Source: Rhizobacter sp964253025
Lineage (GTDB): Bacteria; Pseudomonadota; Gammaproteobacteria; Burkholderiales; Burkholderiaceae_C
Direction of reading: 5' to 3'
Length of the DNA: 64,000 bases
Assembly (NCBI RefSeq): GCF_964253025.1
Contig: NZ_CAXUQC020000001.1
Coordinates: 4,836,001 to 4,900,000 of the forward strand
Shown: positions 34,284 to 46,699 of the stretch, piece after piece
Position numbering within the stretch: the first letter of the stretch is position 1
How the letters are laid out: each line of letters begins with the position of its first letter
Program-made: the position numbers and the translations under genes
The notes under the pieces: model-generated
Databases searched by the model: none
What the model saw: the letters and a program-made list of their open reading frames with translations, nothing else
Told to the model about the DNA's origin: nothing

Positions 34284-34786
34284 TCAGGGCTTCACGGCCG
34301 CCAGGCGGCGCAGCACCTGCATCGCGATGTCGTCCTGCATCGCACGGTAGAGCAGCTGCTCTTCCTGTTCCTTGGCCAGGGCGTCGCGCTCGTTGTAGCT
34401 CATGTCGCGCGTCTGGAGGATCTCGGTGCGCGGGATGAGTTCCTTGTCGGCCGGCGTGCGCACACGGAAGATGAGCCGCGCACGCAACTGGATTTCCCGC
34501 ACCTGGCCGGCGGAGGTGAAGGCCACCACGCTCTTTTCCTGGCCGTCGGCATGCACCTCGAGAATGGCCTCGGCCTGGGTGGCGGCTTCCACGACGCGGG
34601 TGCCGGCCGCGGACGCGAGCGCCCGCCGCAAGGCGTCGCCCATGGGCGAGGTGGGCTTGAAGCCGGCGAGGTGCAGGGTGCGGAACGGCAGCTGCGGTGC
34701 GCGCCGCAGCTCGAAGCCACAACCGGCAAGCACGGCGCCCGCCGCGGTGGAGGCCGCGGCGGACAGCAGGAGGCGGCGGTCCGCCA

Positions 34787-34787
<1 letters not shown>
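34284..34787 (-). CDS. lptE: LPS-assembly lipoprotein LptE
   Basis: A 167-residue outer-membrane lipoprotein that plugs the LptD barrel and helps insert lipopolysaccharide. The lipobox is VLAGCGF, with the lipidated cysteine at about residue 23, followed by the family pattern GFELRRAPQLPFRTLHLAG. The C-terminal helix EEQLLYRAMQDDIAMQVLRRL is typical. Its start overlaps the leuS stop by one base (TGATG), so it is coupled to leuS. The N-terminus has two adjacent arginines. Confidence 0.9.
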
Positions 34788-37405
<2,618 letters not shown>

Positions 37406-37565
37406 GGGGAGGCGCGGGGCGCTCGAAGGGAGTCGGGGGATTATAGAAAGCCAAGCCCCTTCGCTGGGGGCGATCCCCTTGCGGCCCGGGCCGGACGGTC
37501 GTACAACGCCTGTGGGCCTTGCCCGACGGCCGCGGAGTCGGCCGGTTCCACAACAGGAGACAAGC

Positions 37566-38501
37566 ATGTTCAATCCCACCTGGCGCCGCGCGCTGGCAGC
37601 GGGCGCCCTCGCGTTCGCATCTTCGTCGGCGTTCGCCGAACACTGGGCGCTGTCGGGCGACGTTGGCGTGCACGACCCTTCGGTCATCCGTGAAGGCAGC
37701 CACTGGTACACCTTCAGCACGGGCGAAGGCCTGCAGGTCCTGCAGGGCGATGCCACCGGGCGGCAGTGGACGCGGGTGCCCCGCATCTTTCTGACATCGC
37801 CGTCCTGGTGGCGCACCTACGTGCCCAACCACCGCAACAACGACGTGTGGGCGCCCGATGTGCATCAGTACAACGGCAAGGTGTGGCTCTATTACTCGAT
37901 CTCCACGTTCGGCAGCAACACCTCGGCGATCGGTCTTGTCTCGGCGAGCCGCATCGGCGACGGCCGCTGGACGGACCACGGGCTCGTGCTGCGCACCACC
38001 AGCGCCAACGACTACAACGCGATCGACCCGCACCTCGTGGTGGACGCGACGGGTGAGCCCTGGCTCGCGTTCGGATCGTTCTGGAGCGGCTTGAAGATCG
38101 TGCGCCTGAACAAGTCCACCATGAAGCCTACCGGCGGCCATGTGTCGATCGCCAAGCGCAGCGGCGGCATCGAGGCGCCGGCCATCACCTATGCCAACGG
38201 GTGGTACCACCTGTTCGCCTCCATCGACAAGTGCTGCGCGGGAGTGAACAGCACCTACAAGATCATTCATGGCCGCTCCCGCAGCATTACCGGCCCCTAC
38301 CTCGACCGCAACGGGCGCAGCCTGCTCAGCGGCGGCGGCACGGTGCTCGACGCGGGCAATGCGCGGTGGAAGGGGCCCGGCGGGCAAGACGTGGGCGACG
38401 GTGTGCTGGCGCGCCACGCCTACGATGCGCAGGACAACGGGGCGCCCAAGCTCCTCATCAGCGACCTGAAGTGGACCGCCGACGGGTGGCCGACCTATTG
38501 A
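37566..38501 (+). CDS. Secreted endo-arabinanase-like glycoside hydrolase family 43
   Basis: A 311-residue exported enzyme. The signal peptide LAAGALAFASSSAFA is followed by a five-bladed beta-propeller of the GH43 endo-1,5-alpha-L-arabinanase type. The three catalytic acids are present: Asp37 in VHDPSV (base), Asp154 in AIDPHL (pKa modulator) and Glu203 in IEAPAI (acid). NDVWAPDVHQYNGKVWLYYS is characteristic. It would cleave arabinan from plant pectin outside the cell. AGGAGA lies before the ATG. No transporter or arabinose genes adjoin it, so it stands alone between leuS and metR. Confidence 0.9.
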   Translation: MFNPTWRRALAAGALAFASSSAFAEHWALSGDVGVHDPSVIREGSHWYTFSTGEGLQVLQGDATGRQWTRVPRIFLTSPSWWRTYVPNHRNNDVWAPDVHQYNGKVWLYYSISTFGSNTSAIGLVSASRIGDGRWTDHGLVLRTTSANDYNAIDPHLVVDATGEPWLAFGSFWSGLKIVRLNKSTMKPTGGHVSIAKRSGGIEAPAITYANGWYHLFASIDKCCAGVNSTYKIIHGRSRSITGPYLDRNGRSLLSGGGTVLDAGNARWKGPGGQDVGDGVLARHAYDAQDNGAPKLLISDLKWTADGWPTY

Positions 38502-38529
38502 GCTGCCACCGGGCCGCGCCCCGCCTCGC

Positions 38530-39447
38530 TCAGAGCGACGAAATGCCGGGCAACAGCTGGAAGCTGCGCTCCTTCAGCGTCTCGATGAAGGCCCGCACGT
38601 AAGGCCGCTGGGCGAGGCCCGCCTGGCTGGCGGCATAGAGGCGTGAGCGCAGGCCGCGCCGCGTGATGGGACGTGTGGTGACGTAGCCCTTGTCCACATA
38701 GGGCTGCAGCGTCCAGCTGGGCAGCACCGAGATGCCGCGCCGGCTGGCCACCAGCTGCAGGATGGCCACGGTGAGTTCCGACGTGCGGCGCCGCGGGTTC
38801 ACGCCCGCCGGCTCCAGGATGCGCATGACGTCGAGCAGCGTGTCCGGCACCGGGTAGGTGATGAGCGTCTCGTCGGCGAAGTCTCGGGGCGTCAGGTGGG
38901 TGCGCGCGGCGAGGCGGTGCTCGTTGGCCATCACGGCCATCATCGGGTACTGGAAGAGTGGCGTGAAGATCACGCCCTCGCTCGCGTCGGGGTCGGACGT
39001 GATGGCGAGCTCGGCCCGGTCGCTGACCACGAGGCCCACCGGGTCGGCCTGGAAGCCCGAGACGATGTCGAGCTCGACGGCCGGCCACTGCGGGCGGAAG
39101 GCGTCCATCGCCGGCATCAGCCAGTCGAAGCAGGTGTGGCATTCCACCGCGATGCGAAGCGTGCCGGCGCTGCCGCCGGCCATGTTGGCCAGGTCCCGCT
39201 CGGCGGCCTGCACCGCATCGTTCACCAGATTGGCCAGCTGGGCGAGCCGCAGCCCTGCCGGTGTCAGGCGCACCGGTTGAGTTCGGCGCTCGAGCAGGGC
39301 GAGGTCGTAGGTCGATTCCAGCAGCTTGAGCTGGTGCGACAACGCGGACTGCGTGAGGTGCAGACGCTGAGCCGCGGCGCTCAGGCTGGGCGCGTCCTGC
39401 AGCACGGCCAGGGTCCGGAGGTGGCGGAGTTCGAGGGCGCTGGTCAT
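38530..39447 (-). CDS. metR: LysR-type methionine regulator MetR
   Basis: A 305-residue regulator. The N-terminal winged helix (MTSALELRHLRTLAVLQDAPSLSAAAQRLHLTQSALSHQLKLLE) and the effector domain with CHTCFDWLMPAMDAFRPQWPAVELDI match MetR, which activates metE in response to homocysteine. It is divergent from metE, with 117 bases between that hold a TGAA-N5-TTCA palindrome, the consensus for MetR. Confidence 0.93.
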   Translation of the reverse strand: MTSALELRHLRTLAVLQDAPSLSAAAQRLHLTQSALSHQLKLLESTYDLALLERRTQPVRLTPAGLRLAQLANLVNDAVQAAERDLANMAGGSAGTLRIAVECHTCFDWLMPAMDAFRPQWPAVELDIVSGFQADPVGLVVSDRAELAITSDPDASEGVIFTPLFQYPMMAVMANEHRLAARTHLTPRDFADETLITYPVPDTLLDVMRILEPAGVNPRRRTSELTVAILQLVASRRGISVLPSWTLQPYVDKGYVTTRPITRRGLRSRLYAASQAGLAQRPYVRAFIETLKERSFQLLPGISSL

Positions 39448-39471
39448 TCAGTGTGCAGTTGAAGTCATCTA

Positions 39472-39484
39472 TGAATCAGATTCA
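39472..39484. promoter_or_regulatory. MetR binding site
   Basis: TGAATCAGATTCA (39472-39484) fits the known TGAA-N5-TTCA recognition pattern of MetR exactly and lies between the divergent metR and metE starts. A weaker relative, TGAG-N5-TTCG at 39494-39506, and a half site TTGAA at 39509-39513 follow towards metE, in keeping with paired sites. Confidence 0.7.
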
Positions 39485-39564
39485 AGTGGAGCGTGAGATT
39501 CTTTCGCTTGAATCATAGCGGCCCGATTCCTAGGATGGGCTTCCTCGTGATTCCGGCCCATTCC

Positions 39565-41859
39565 ATGAAGACCCACACCCTCGGCTTTCCGCGCATCGGC
39601 GCACAGCGCGAATTGAAGTTCGCCCTCGAGCGCCACTGGCGCGGTGAATCCCTGCCCGACGTGCTGCCCCAGGTCGCGCAAGACCTTCGGGCCCGCCACT
39701 GGCTCGCCCAGCGCCATGCCGGCCTCGACGTCGTCGCGACGGGCGACTTCGCGCTCTACGACACCATGCTCGACCACGCGCTGATGTTCGGCGCCGTGCC
39801 GGCCCGCTTCGGGTTCGGCACCGGGCCGCTCGATCTGGACCAGCAGTTCGCCCTGGCGCGGGGCAACGCGGCTCATCCCGCGATGGAAATGACGAAGTGG
39901 TTCGACACCAACTACCACTACCTCGTGCCCGAGTTGAGCGAGGACCAGGCGTTCACCTTGCACGCCGACGCCTGGCTCGATGCCGTGCGCGAGGCCGAGC
40001 ACCGGGGCTTGGCGCCCAAGCCCGTGCTGATCGGCCCGCTGACCTTCCTCTGGTTGGCCAAGGTCCCGGGGCTCGCCACGGGCGCCGACGAGGCGGCCGC
40101 CAAGCTGGCCTTGCTGCCGCGCCTGCTGCCCTGCTATGCCGAACTGCTGCGCCGACTGGAGGCCCGTGCGGTGCCTTGGGTGCAGATCGATGAGCCGGTG
40201 CTGGCGCTCGACCTGCCGGCCGAATGGCTCGACGCCCTCGGGACGGCGTACGCGGCCATCGCGCGTCCGCACCTGAAGGTGCTGTTGGCCACGTACTTCG
40301 AGTCGGTCGCGTCGACACTGCCGCGCCTGGCGGCACTGCCGGTGCACGGCCTCCATCTCGACCTTGTTCGAGCGCCCGCGCAGGCACAGGATGCCCTTCG
40401 CCTGTGGCCGCGAGACCGCGTGCTCTCGGCCGGCATCGTGGACGGACGCAACGTCTGGCGCACGGACCTGCGCGACGCGCTCGACTGCCTGGCGCCGCTG
40501 CGCGAGCACTGGGGCGATCGCCTGTGGATCGCGCCCAGCTGCTCGCTGTTGCACTGTCCGGTGGACCTGGCGCAGGAGCAGCGCATCGATCCGCAGGTGC
40601 GGTCATGGCTCGCCTTCGCCGTGCAGAAGCTCGATGAACTGGGTGTGCTGAAGCGGGCGCTGCTGGATGGTCCGGCCGCCGAGGCCCGCGCCCTGGCCGA
40701 CAGCGATGCGGCGGTCGCTGCCCGTCGTGCCCATCCGGTGGTGCACCAGGCCGCCACCCGCGCCCGCGTCGCCTCCCTCACGCTCGAGGACGCCAGCCGC
40801 GGCACGCCGTACGCAGGCCGGCGCGTCGTCCAGCGGGCTCGTCTGGCCCTGCCGGCCTTTCCCACCACCACCATCGGATCGTTCCCGCAAACGAGCGAGA
40901 TCCGCGTCGCGCGGGCCCGCCATCGCCGGGGTGAGTTGCAGCAGGACCAGTACGAAACGCTGATGCGTGCCGCCATCGCCGAGGCCGTGCAGGAGCAGGA
41001 GGCGCTGGGCCTGGACGTGCTGGTGCACGGCGAGGCCGAGCGCAACGACATGGTCGAGTACTTCGGCGAGCAGCTGTCGGGCTATGCGTTCACCGAACAT
41101 GGCTGGGTGCAGAGCTACGGATCGCGCTGCGTCAAGCCGCCGATCATCTTCGGCGACATCACCCGGCCTGCTCCGATGACGGTCGCCTGGACGCGCTATG
41201 CGCAGGGGCTCACGCCGCGGTGGATGAAAGGCATGCTCACCGGGCCGGTGACGATGCTGCAATGGTCCTTCGTGCGCGACGACCTGTCGCGTGAGGCGGT
41301 GGCCTTGCAGCTGGCCCTGGCGTTGCGCGACGAGGTCGTCGACCTGGAGGCTGCCGGCATCGCGGTGATCCAGATCGACGAGCCCGCGTTCCGCGAGGGA
41401 CTGCCCCTTCGACGCGCCGACTGGCCGGCCTACCTGGACTGGGCGGCGCGGGCGTTCCGCGTGTGTGCAAGTGGCGTTCGCGACGACACCCAGGTGCACA
41501 CGCACATGTGCTACTCGGAGTTCAACGACATCCTGCCGGCCATCGCCGCGATGGATGCCGACGTGATCACCATCGAGACCTCACGGTCCCGCATGGAGCT
41601 GCTCAACGGTTTTGGCGACTTCGCCTACCCGAACGAGATCGGCCCCGGCGTCTATGACATCCACTCGCCGCGCGTGCCTCGCGCCGAGGAGATGCTGGCG
41701 CTGCTGCGCAAGGCGCGTGAGGTGATTCCGGACGATCGGCTGTGGGTCAACCCCGACTGCGGACTCAAGACCCGCGGCTGGGACGAAACCCGCGCAGCCC
41801 TGCAGCAGATGGTGGCTGCCGCGCAGACGCTGCGTCAGGAAGTGAGTGCCGCGGCCTGA
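39565..41859 (+). CDS. metE: Cobalamin-independent methionine synthase
   Basis: A 764-residue zinc enzyme that transfers a methyl group from methyltetrahydropteroyl-triglutamate to homocysteine. The N-terminal barrel begins with THTLGFPRIGAQRELKFALE; the C-terminal catalytic barrel holds FPTTTIGSFPQT, the VHGEAERNDMVEYFGE stretch and the zinc ligands in HTHMCYSEF and NPDCGLK. The length is usual. The ATG at 39565 is chosen because it gives the family N-terminus; no clear ribosome binding site is seen. It is activated by the divergent MetR. Confidence 0.97.
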   Translation: MKTHTLGFPRIGAQRELKFALERHWRGESLPDVLPQVAQDLRARHWLAQRHAGLDVVATGDFALYDTMLDHALMFGAVPARFGFGTGPLDLDQQFALARGNAAHPAMEMTKWFDTNYHYLVPELSEDQAFTLHADAWLDAVREAEHRGLAPKPVLIGPLTFLWLAKVPGLATGADEAAAKLALLPRLLPCYAELLRRLEARAVPWVQIDEPVLALDLPAEWLDALGTAYAAIARPHLKVLLATYFESVASTLPRLAALPVHGLHLDLVRAPAQAQDALRLWPRDRVLSAGIVDGRNVWRTDLRDALDCLAPLREHWGDRLWIAPSCSLLHCPVDLAQEQRIDPQVRSWLAFAVQKLDELGVLKRALLDGPAAEARALADSDAAVAARRAHPVVHQAATRARVASLTLEDASRGTPYAGRRVVQRARLALPAFPTTTIGSFPQTSEIRVARARHRRGELQQDQYETLMRAAIAEAVQEQEALGLDVLVHGEAERNDMVEYFGEQLSGYAFTEHGWVQSYGSRCVKPPIIFGDITRPAPMTVAWTRYAQGLTPRWMKGMLTGPVTMLQWSFVRDDLSREAVALQLALALRDEVVDLEAAGIAVIQIDEPAFREGLPLRRADWPAYLDWAARAFRVCASGVRDDTQVHTHMCYSEFNDILPAIAAMDADVITIETSRSRMELLNGFGDFAYPNEIGPGVYDIHSPRVPRAEEMLALLRKAREVIPDDRLWVNPDCGLKTRGWDETRAALQQMVAAAQTLRQEVSAAA

Positions 41860-41938
41860 GCCCCTCGCAGGAGCGGGTCGGTTCGCAGGAACGTGAACCC
41901 GCGGACCGATCCTGCGCACCCGGCTGGACTGTCCCGCC

Positions 41939-42433
41939 TCAGCGGACGCGCCGGTAGTCGCACTCCATGAAGCAATGCCATTCGCCGTTCTCGCCCTCCG
42001 ACCACGACGTCATCCGCCGATGGTCGGGGCTTTTCCACTCGATGACGTCGCGGTAGTTCGTCGTGCCCTCGCCCGTCATCGAGGGACCTTCGACGGCCAT
42101 CGTGAGCACATTGCCGGACGCGTCTCGGGTGATGTCGTAGACCCACAGCTCGCTCATCATCGAGCCGAGCCATGTGCCGACGAAGCGCTTGTTGCGCACG
42201 TCATAGCCGAGGGTCAGCTGCAGCGTGGCATCGGGGCAGCCGGGGAAGTCACCATGGCTTTCGAACTGCACCCAGAACGGCCCGATGGCGCGCACCGTCT
42301 CGGTGGCCTTCGCCCGCGAGTCTTCGGCCGGGGCGCCGTCGGCGCCGGGTGGGTTCGTCATTCGGGACTCGGCGGTCCATTCGCCCACGAATTGCTGCAG
42401 CCAGCGGTGTTCGGCGGTGGGTTCGGTCATCAT
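41939..42433 (-). CDS. DUF1579-family protein
   Basis: A 164-residue cytosolic protein of the DUF1579 family, a lipocalin-like fold of unknown function. Diagnostic stretches are EHRWLQQFVGEWTAESRM at the N-terminus, FWVQFESHGDFPG, TLGYDVRNKRFVGTWLGSM and YDITRDASGNVLTMAVEGPSM. GGAGG precedes the ATG at 42433; a second ATG follows at once. It converges on metE, with a 79-base gap holding an imperfect hairpin. Confidence 0.85.
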   Translation of the reverse strand: MMTEPTAEHRWLQQFVGEWTAESRMTNPPGADGAPAEDSRAKATETVRAIGPFWVQFESHGDFPGCPDATLQLTLGYDVRNKRFVGTWLGSMMSELWVYDITRDASGNVLTMAVEGPSMTGEGTTNYRDVIEWKSPDHRRMTSWSEGENGEWHCFMECDYRRVR

Positions 42434-42529
42434 CGGGCGCCTCCTTCAAAGATGAATCGAAAGGTTAAGTATCTGCCCGCCTCGATGGATGTCAAGGCGG
42501 GTTGCCCGATGCCGCTCTTGCGCAAAGGG

Positions 42530-42558
42530 TTGTCGCGCCACAGGCCATGTGATTAGAA
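42530..42558 (+). promoter_or_regulatory. Promoter of the thiamine operon
   Basis: TTGTCG (42530-42535) and TAGAAT (42553-42558) are 17 bases apart, matching a sigma-70 promoter. Transcription would begin about ten bases before the first stem of the TPP riboswitch. Confidence 0.65.
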
Positions 42559-42567
42559 TCCGCTCGC

Positions 42568-42667
42568 TTGTCGGGGTGCCGAGGGTCGATTCGATCCGAG
42601 GCTGAGATGGCGCATCACGCCAAACCCGTTGAACCTGATTGGGATAACCCCCGCGTAGGAAACAATG
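42568..42667 (+). ncRNA. TPP riboswitch (THI element)
   Basis: The leader of thiC holds all conserved parts of the THI element: GGGGTGC at the 5' end, CTGAGATGG, then ACCCGTTGAACCTGAT and GGATAACCCCCGCGTAGGAAAC at the 3' end, which pairs with the 5' GGGG. It binds thiamine diphosphate and represses the operon. The distance of some 65 bases from its end to the thiC start leaves room for an expression platform; no clear intrinsic terminator follows, so translational control is likely. Confidence 0.97.
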
Positions 42668-42732
42668 CACTCGGCCCCCGGCGCTCCTTGGCGCCCGGTC
42701 TCCAGGCAGGCACCCCACCACTGGAGTCACCG

Positions 42733-44631
<1,899 letters not shown>

Positions 44632-44644
44632 AGGGACCCGGTCG

Positions 44645-45691
44645 ATGACCCACGCAGCGATCGCCGGCGCCGGCCTCGTCGGCCGCCTCCTGGCTTGGCG
44701 GCTCGCGCGCAGCGGCTGGCAGGTGAGCCTGTTCGACCGTGCCGGGCGCCGCGACCGGACGTCCGCGGCCCACGTGGCGGCCGCGATGCTGTCGCCCTTG
44801 GCGGAGCGGGCCTCGGCCGATGCGGAGGTCTTTGCGCTCGCGCAGCGCGCCATGGTGCTGTGGCCCGAGTGGCTCGACGAGCTGCACCAGGACAGTGGCC
44901 AGGCGGTGTACCACCGGCGAGAAGGCACCCTGGTGGTCGCCCATCCGGCGGATCGCCCCATGCTGAACCAGCTCGAGCAGGTGCTGCGACAGAAGCTGCC
45001 CGCAGCCCATCATGCCGCCGTCAAGCCGGTCGGCCGCGAGCGGCTTGGCGAACTGGAGCCGGCGCTTGCCGGTCGTTTCGAGAACGGATTGCACCTCGAG
45101 ACCGACGGCCAGCTGGCCAATGACCAGCTGCTCGAAGGGCTGTCGGTGGCACTCGACCGCCTGCGTGTCGATTGGCACGAGCACTGCGCGGTGCAGTCGC
45201 TGGCGGACGGCGTGGTGCAGACCGCGGACGGGCCGGTGCCCGCCGACCTGCTGATCGATGCGCGCGGCATCGGCGCACAGCAGGCCTGGTCCGGCCTGCG
45301 CGGCGTGCGCGGGGAGGTGCTGACGGTCGAATGCGCGGGGCTGTCGTTCAACCGCCCGGTGCGGCTGATGCACCCGCGCTACCAGCTGTACATCGCGCCG
45401 CGTCCGGGTCATCGCTTCATCGTCGGCGCCACCGAGCTGGAGAGCGAGGATGCGGGACCCGTCACGCTGCGCTCCGTGCTGGAGCTCGGCAGCGCGCTCT
45501 ACAGCCTGCACCCGGCCTTCGGTGAGGCGCGGGTGATCGACCTCGCTGCCGGCCTGCGGCCCGCCTTCGACGACCATCGACCCGCCCTGCGGCAGCAGTG
45601 CGGGGTGTGGGAACTCAATGGGCTCTACCGCCATGGTTACCTCTGCGCACCGGCGCTCGTCGAGCAGCTGTTGCGGCAGGCCGTGCGATGA
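44645..45691 (+). CDS. thiO: FAD-dependent glycine oxidase ThiO
   Basis: A 348-residue flavoprotein of the D-amino-acid oxidase family that makes the glycine imine used for the thiazole ring. The FAD motif IAGAGLVGRLLAWRLARSG lies at the N-terminus, HVAAAMLSPLAE follows, and the C-terminal LAAGLRPAFDDHRPAL and YRHGYLCAPALV complete the family pattern. It starts 13 bases after the thiC stop and overlaps thiS by four bases. The use of ThiO rather than the radical enzyme ThiH implies aerobic synthesis. Confidence 0.93.
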   Translation: MTHAAIAGAGLVGRLLAWRLARSGWQVSLFDRAGRRDRTSAAHVAAAMLSPLAERASADAEVFALAQRAMVLWPEWLDELHQDSGQAVYHRREGTLVVAHPADRPMLNQLEQVLRQKLPAAHHAAVKPVGRERLGELEPALAGRFENGLHLETDGQLANDQLLEGLSVALDRLRVDWHEHCAVQSLADGVVQTADGPVPADLLIDARGIGAQQAWSGLRGVRGEVLTVECAGLSFNRPVRLMHPRYQLYIAPRPGHRFIVGATELESEDAGPVTLRSVLELGSALYSLHPAFGEARVIDLAAGLRPAFDDHRPALRQQCGVWELNGLYRHGYLCAPALVEQLLRQAVR

Positions 45692-45894
45692 GCGTTCGGG
45701 TCTCGCTCAACGGTCAATTGCGTGACGTCGGCGCGTCCACGCTCGAGGGCCTGCTGCTGGAGACCGGCCATGCGCTGGCCGCCGCCATGGCCTGTGCCGT
45801 CAATGGCGACTTCGTTCCGCGGGCCCGCTGGTCGGCCTGCCTGCTTCACGATGGCGACCGCATCGACGTCATCGCGCCCGTCACTGGAGGTTGA
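45688..45894 (+). CDS. thiS: Sulfur carrier protein ThiS
   Basis: A 68-residue ubiquitin-like sulfur carrier. The C-terminal GG, which becomes a thiocarboxylate, ends APVTGG, and the family patterns VRVSLNG and NGDFVPRARWSACLLHDGDRIDVI are present. It overlaps thiO by four bases and is three bases before thiG. Confidence 0.93.
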   Translation: MSVRVSLNGQLRDVGASTLEGLLLETGHALAAAMACAVNGDFVPRARWSACLLHDGDRIDVIAPVTGG

Positions 45895-45897
45895 ACC

Positions 45898-46689
45898 ATG
45901 ACCGATGCCCCCTGGACCCTTGCCGGTGTCCGCCTTGAAAGCCGCCTGTTGCTGGGCACCGCCCGCTACCCCTCGCCACAGGTGCTGGCTGACGCTGTGG
46001 CCGCGAGCGGCACGCAGGTGCTGACCGTGGGCCTGCGCCGGTTGCAGCCCGCCGAAGGTGGCGGCAACGCCTTCTGGCAGCGCATCCAGGCGCTCGGCTG
46101 CCATGTGCTGCCCAACACCGCCGGCTGTCACAGCGTGCAGGAGGCGGTGACCCTGGCCGAGATGGCGCGGGAGATCTTCGGCACCGCCTGGATCAAGCTC
46201 GAGGTCATCGGCGACGACTACACGCTGCAGCCGGATCCCTTCGGCACCGTGGAGGCGGCGCAACGACTGGTGCGCAGCGGTTTCCAGGTCTTCGCGTACA
46301 CCACGGACGATCTCGTCGTGGCGCGCCGCCTGCACGACGCCGGCGTGGCGGCCATCATGCCGTGGGCCGCACCGATCGGCACCGGTCGGGGCCCCTTGAA
46401 CCCGTATGCCTTGCAGACCTTGCGCGAGCGGCTGCCCGACGCGGTGCTGGTGGTTGACGCCGGCCTCGGGCGACCGTCGCACGCGGCCGCGGTGATGGAG
46501 CTCGGCTTCGACGCCGTGCTGTTGAACACCGCGGTGGCCGAGGCGGGCGACCCGGTGCGCATGGCGCGTGCCTTCGCCGAGGCCACGCGCGCCGGTCGGC
46601 TCGGTTTCGAGGCGACGCCCATGGCCATGCGCCAGACGGCGCAGGCGTCGACGCCAACCGTCGGCCAGCCGTTCTGGCATGCCAACTGA
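45898..46689 (+). CDS. thiG: Thiazole synthase ThiG
   Basis: A 263-residue TIM-barrel enzyme that assembles the thiazole phosphate from deoxyxylulose phosphate, glycine imine and ThiS thiocarboxylate. The Schiff-base lysine is Lys100 in TAWIKLEVIGDD, and LPNTAGCHSVQEAV, WAAPIGTGRGPLNPYAL and DAGLGRPSHAAAVMELG are diagnostic. It begins three bases after thiS. Confidence 0.95.
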   Translation: MTDAPWTLAGVRLESRLLLGTARYPSPQVLADAVAASGTQVLTVGLRRLQPAEGGGNAFWQRIQALGCHVLPNTAGCHSVQEAVTLAEMAREIFGTAWIKLEVIGDDYTLQPDPFGTVEAAQRLVRSGFQVFAYTTDDLVVARRLHDAGVAAIMPWAAPIGTGRGPLNPYALQTLRERLPDAVLVVDAGLGRPSHAAAVMELGFDAVLLNTAVAEAGDPVRMARAFAEATRAGRLGFEATPMAMRQTAQASTPTVGQPFWHAN

Positions 46690-46699
46690 CGGCCGGCGC

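Noticed and set aside
41880..41932. Imperfect hairpin between metE and the DUF1579 gene
   Set aside because: Eight-base outer stem with a wobble pair, large interior and no T run, so not called as terminator.
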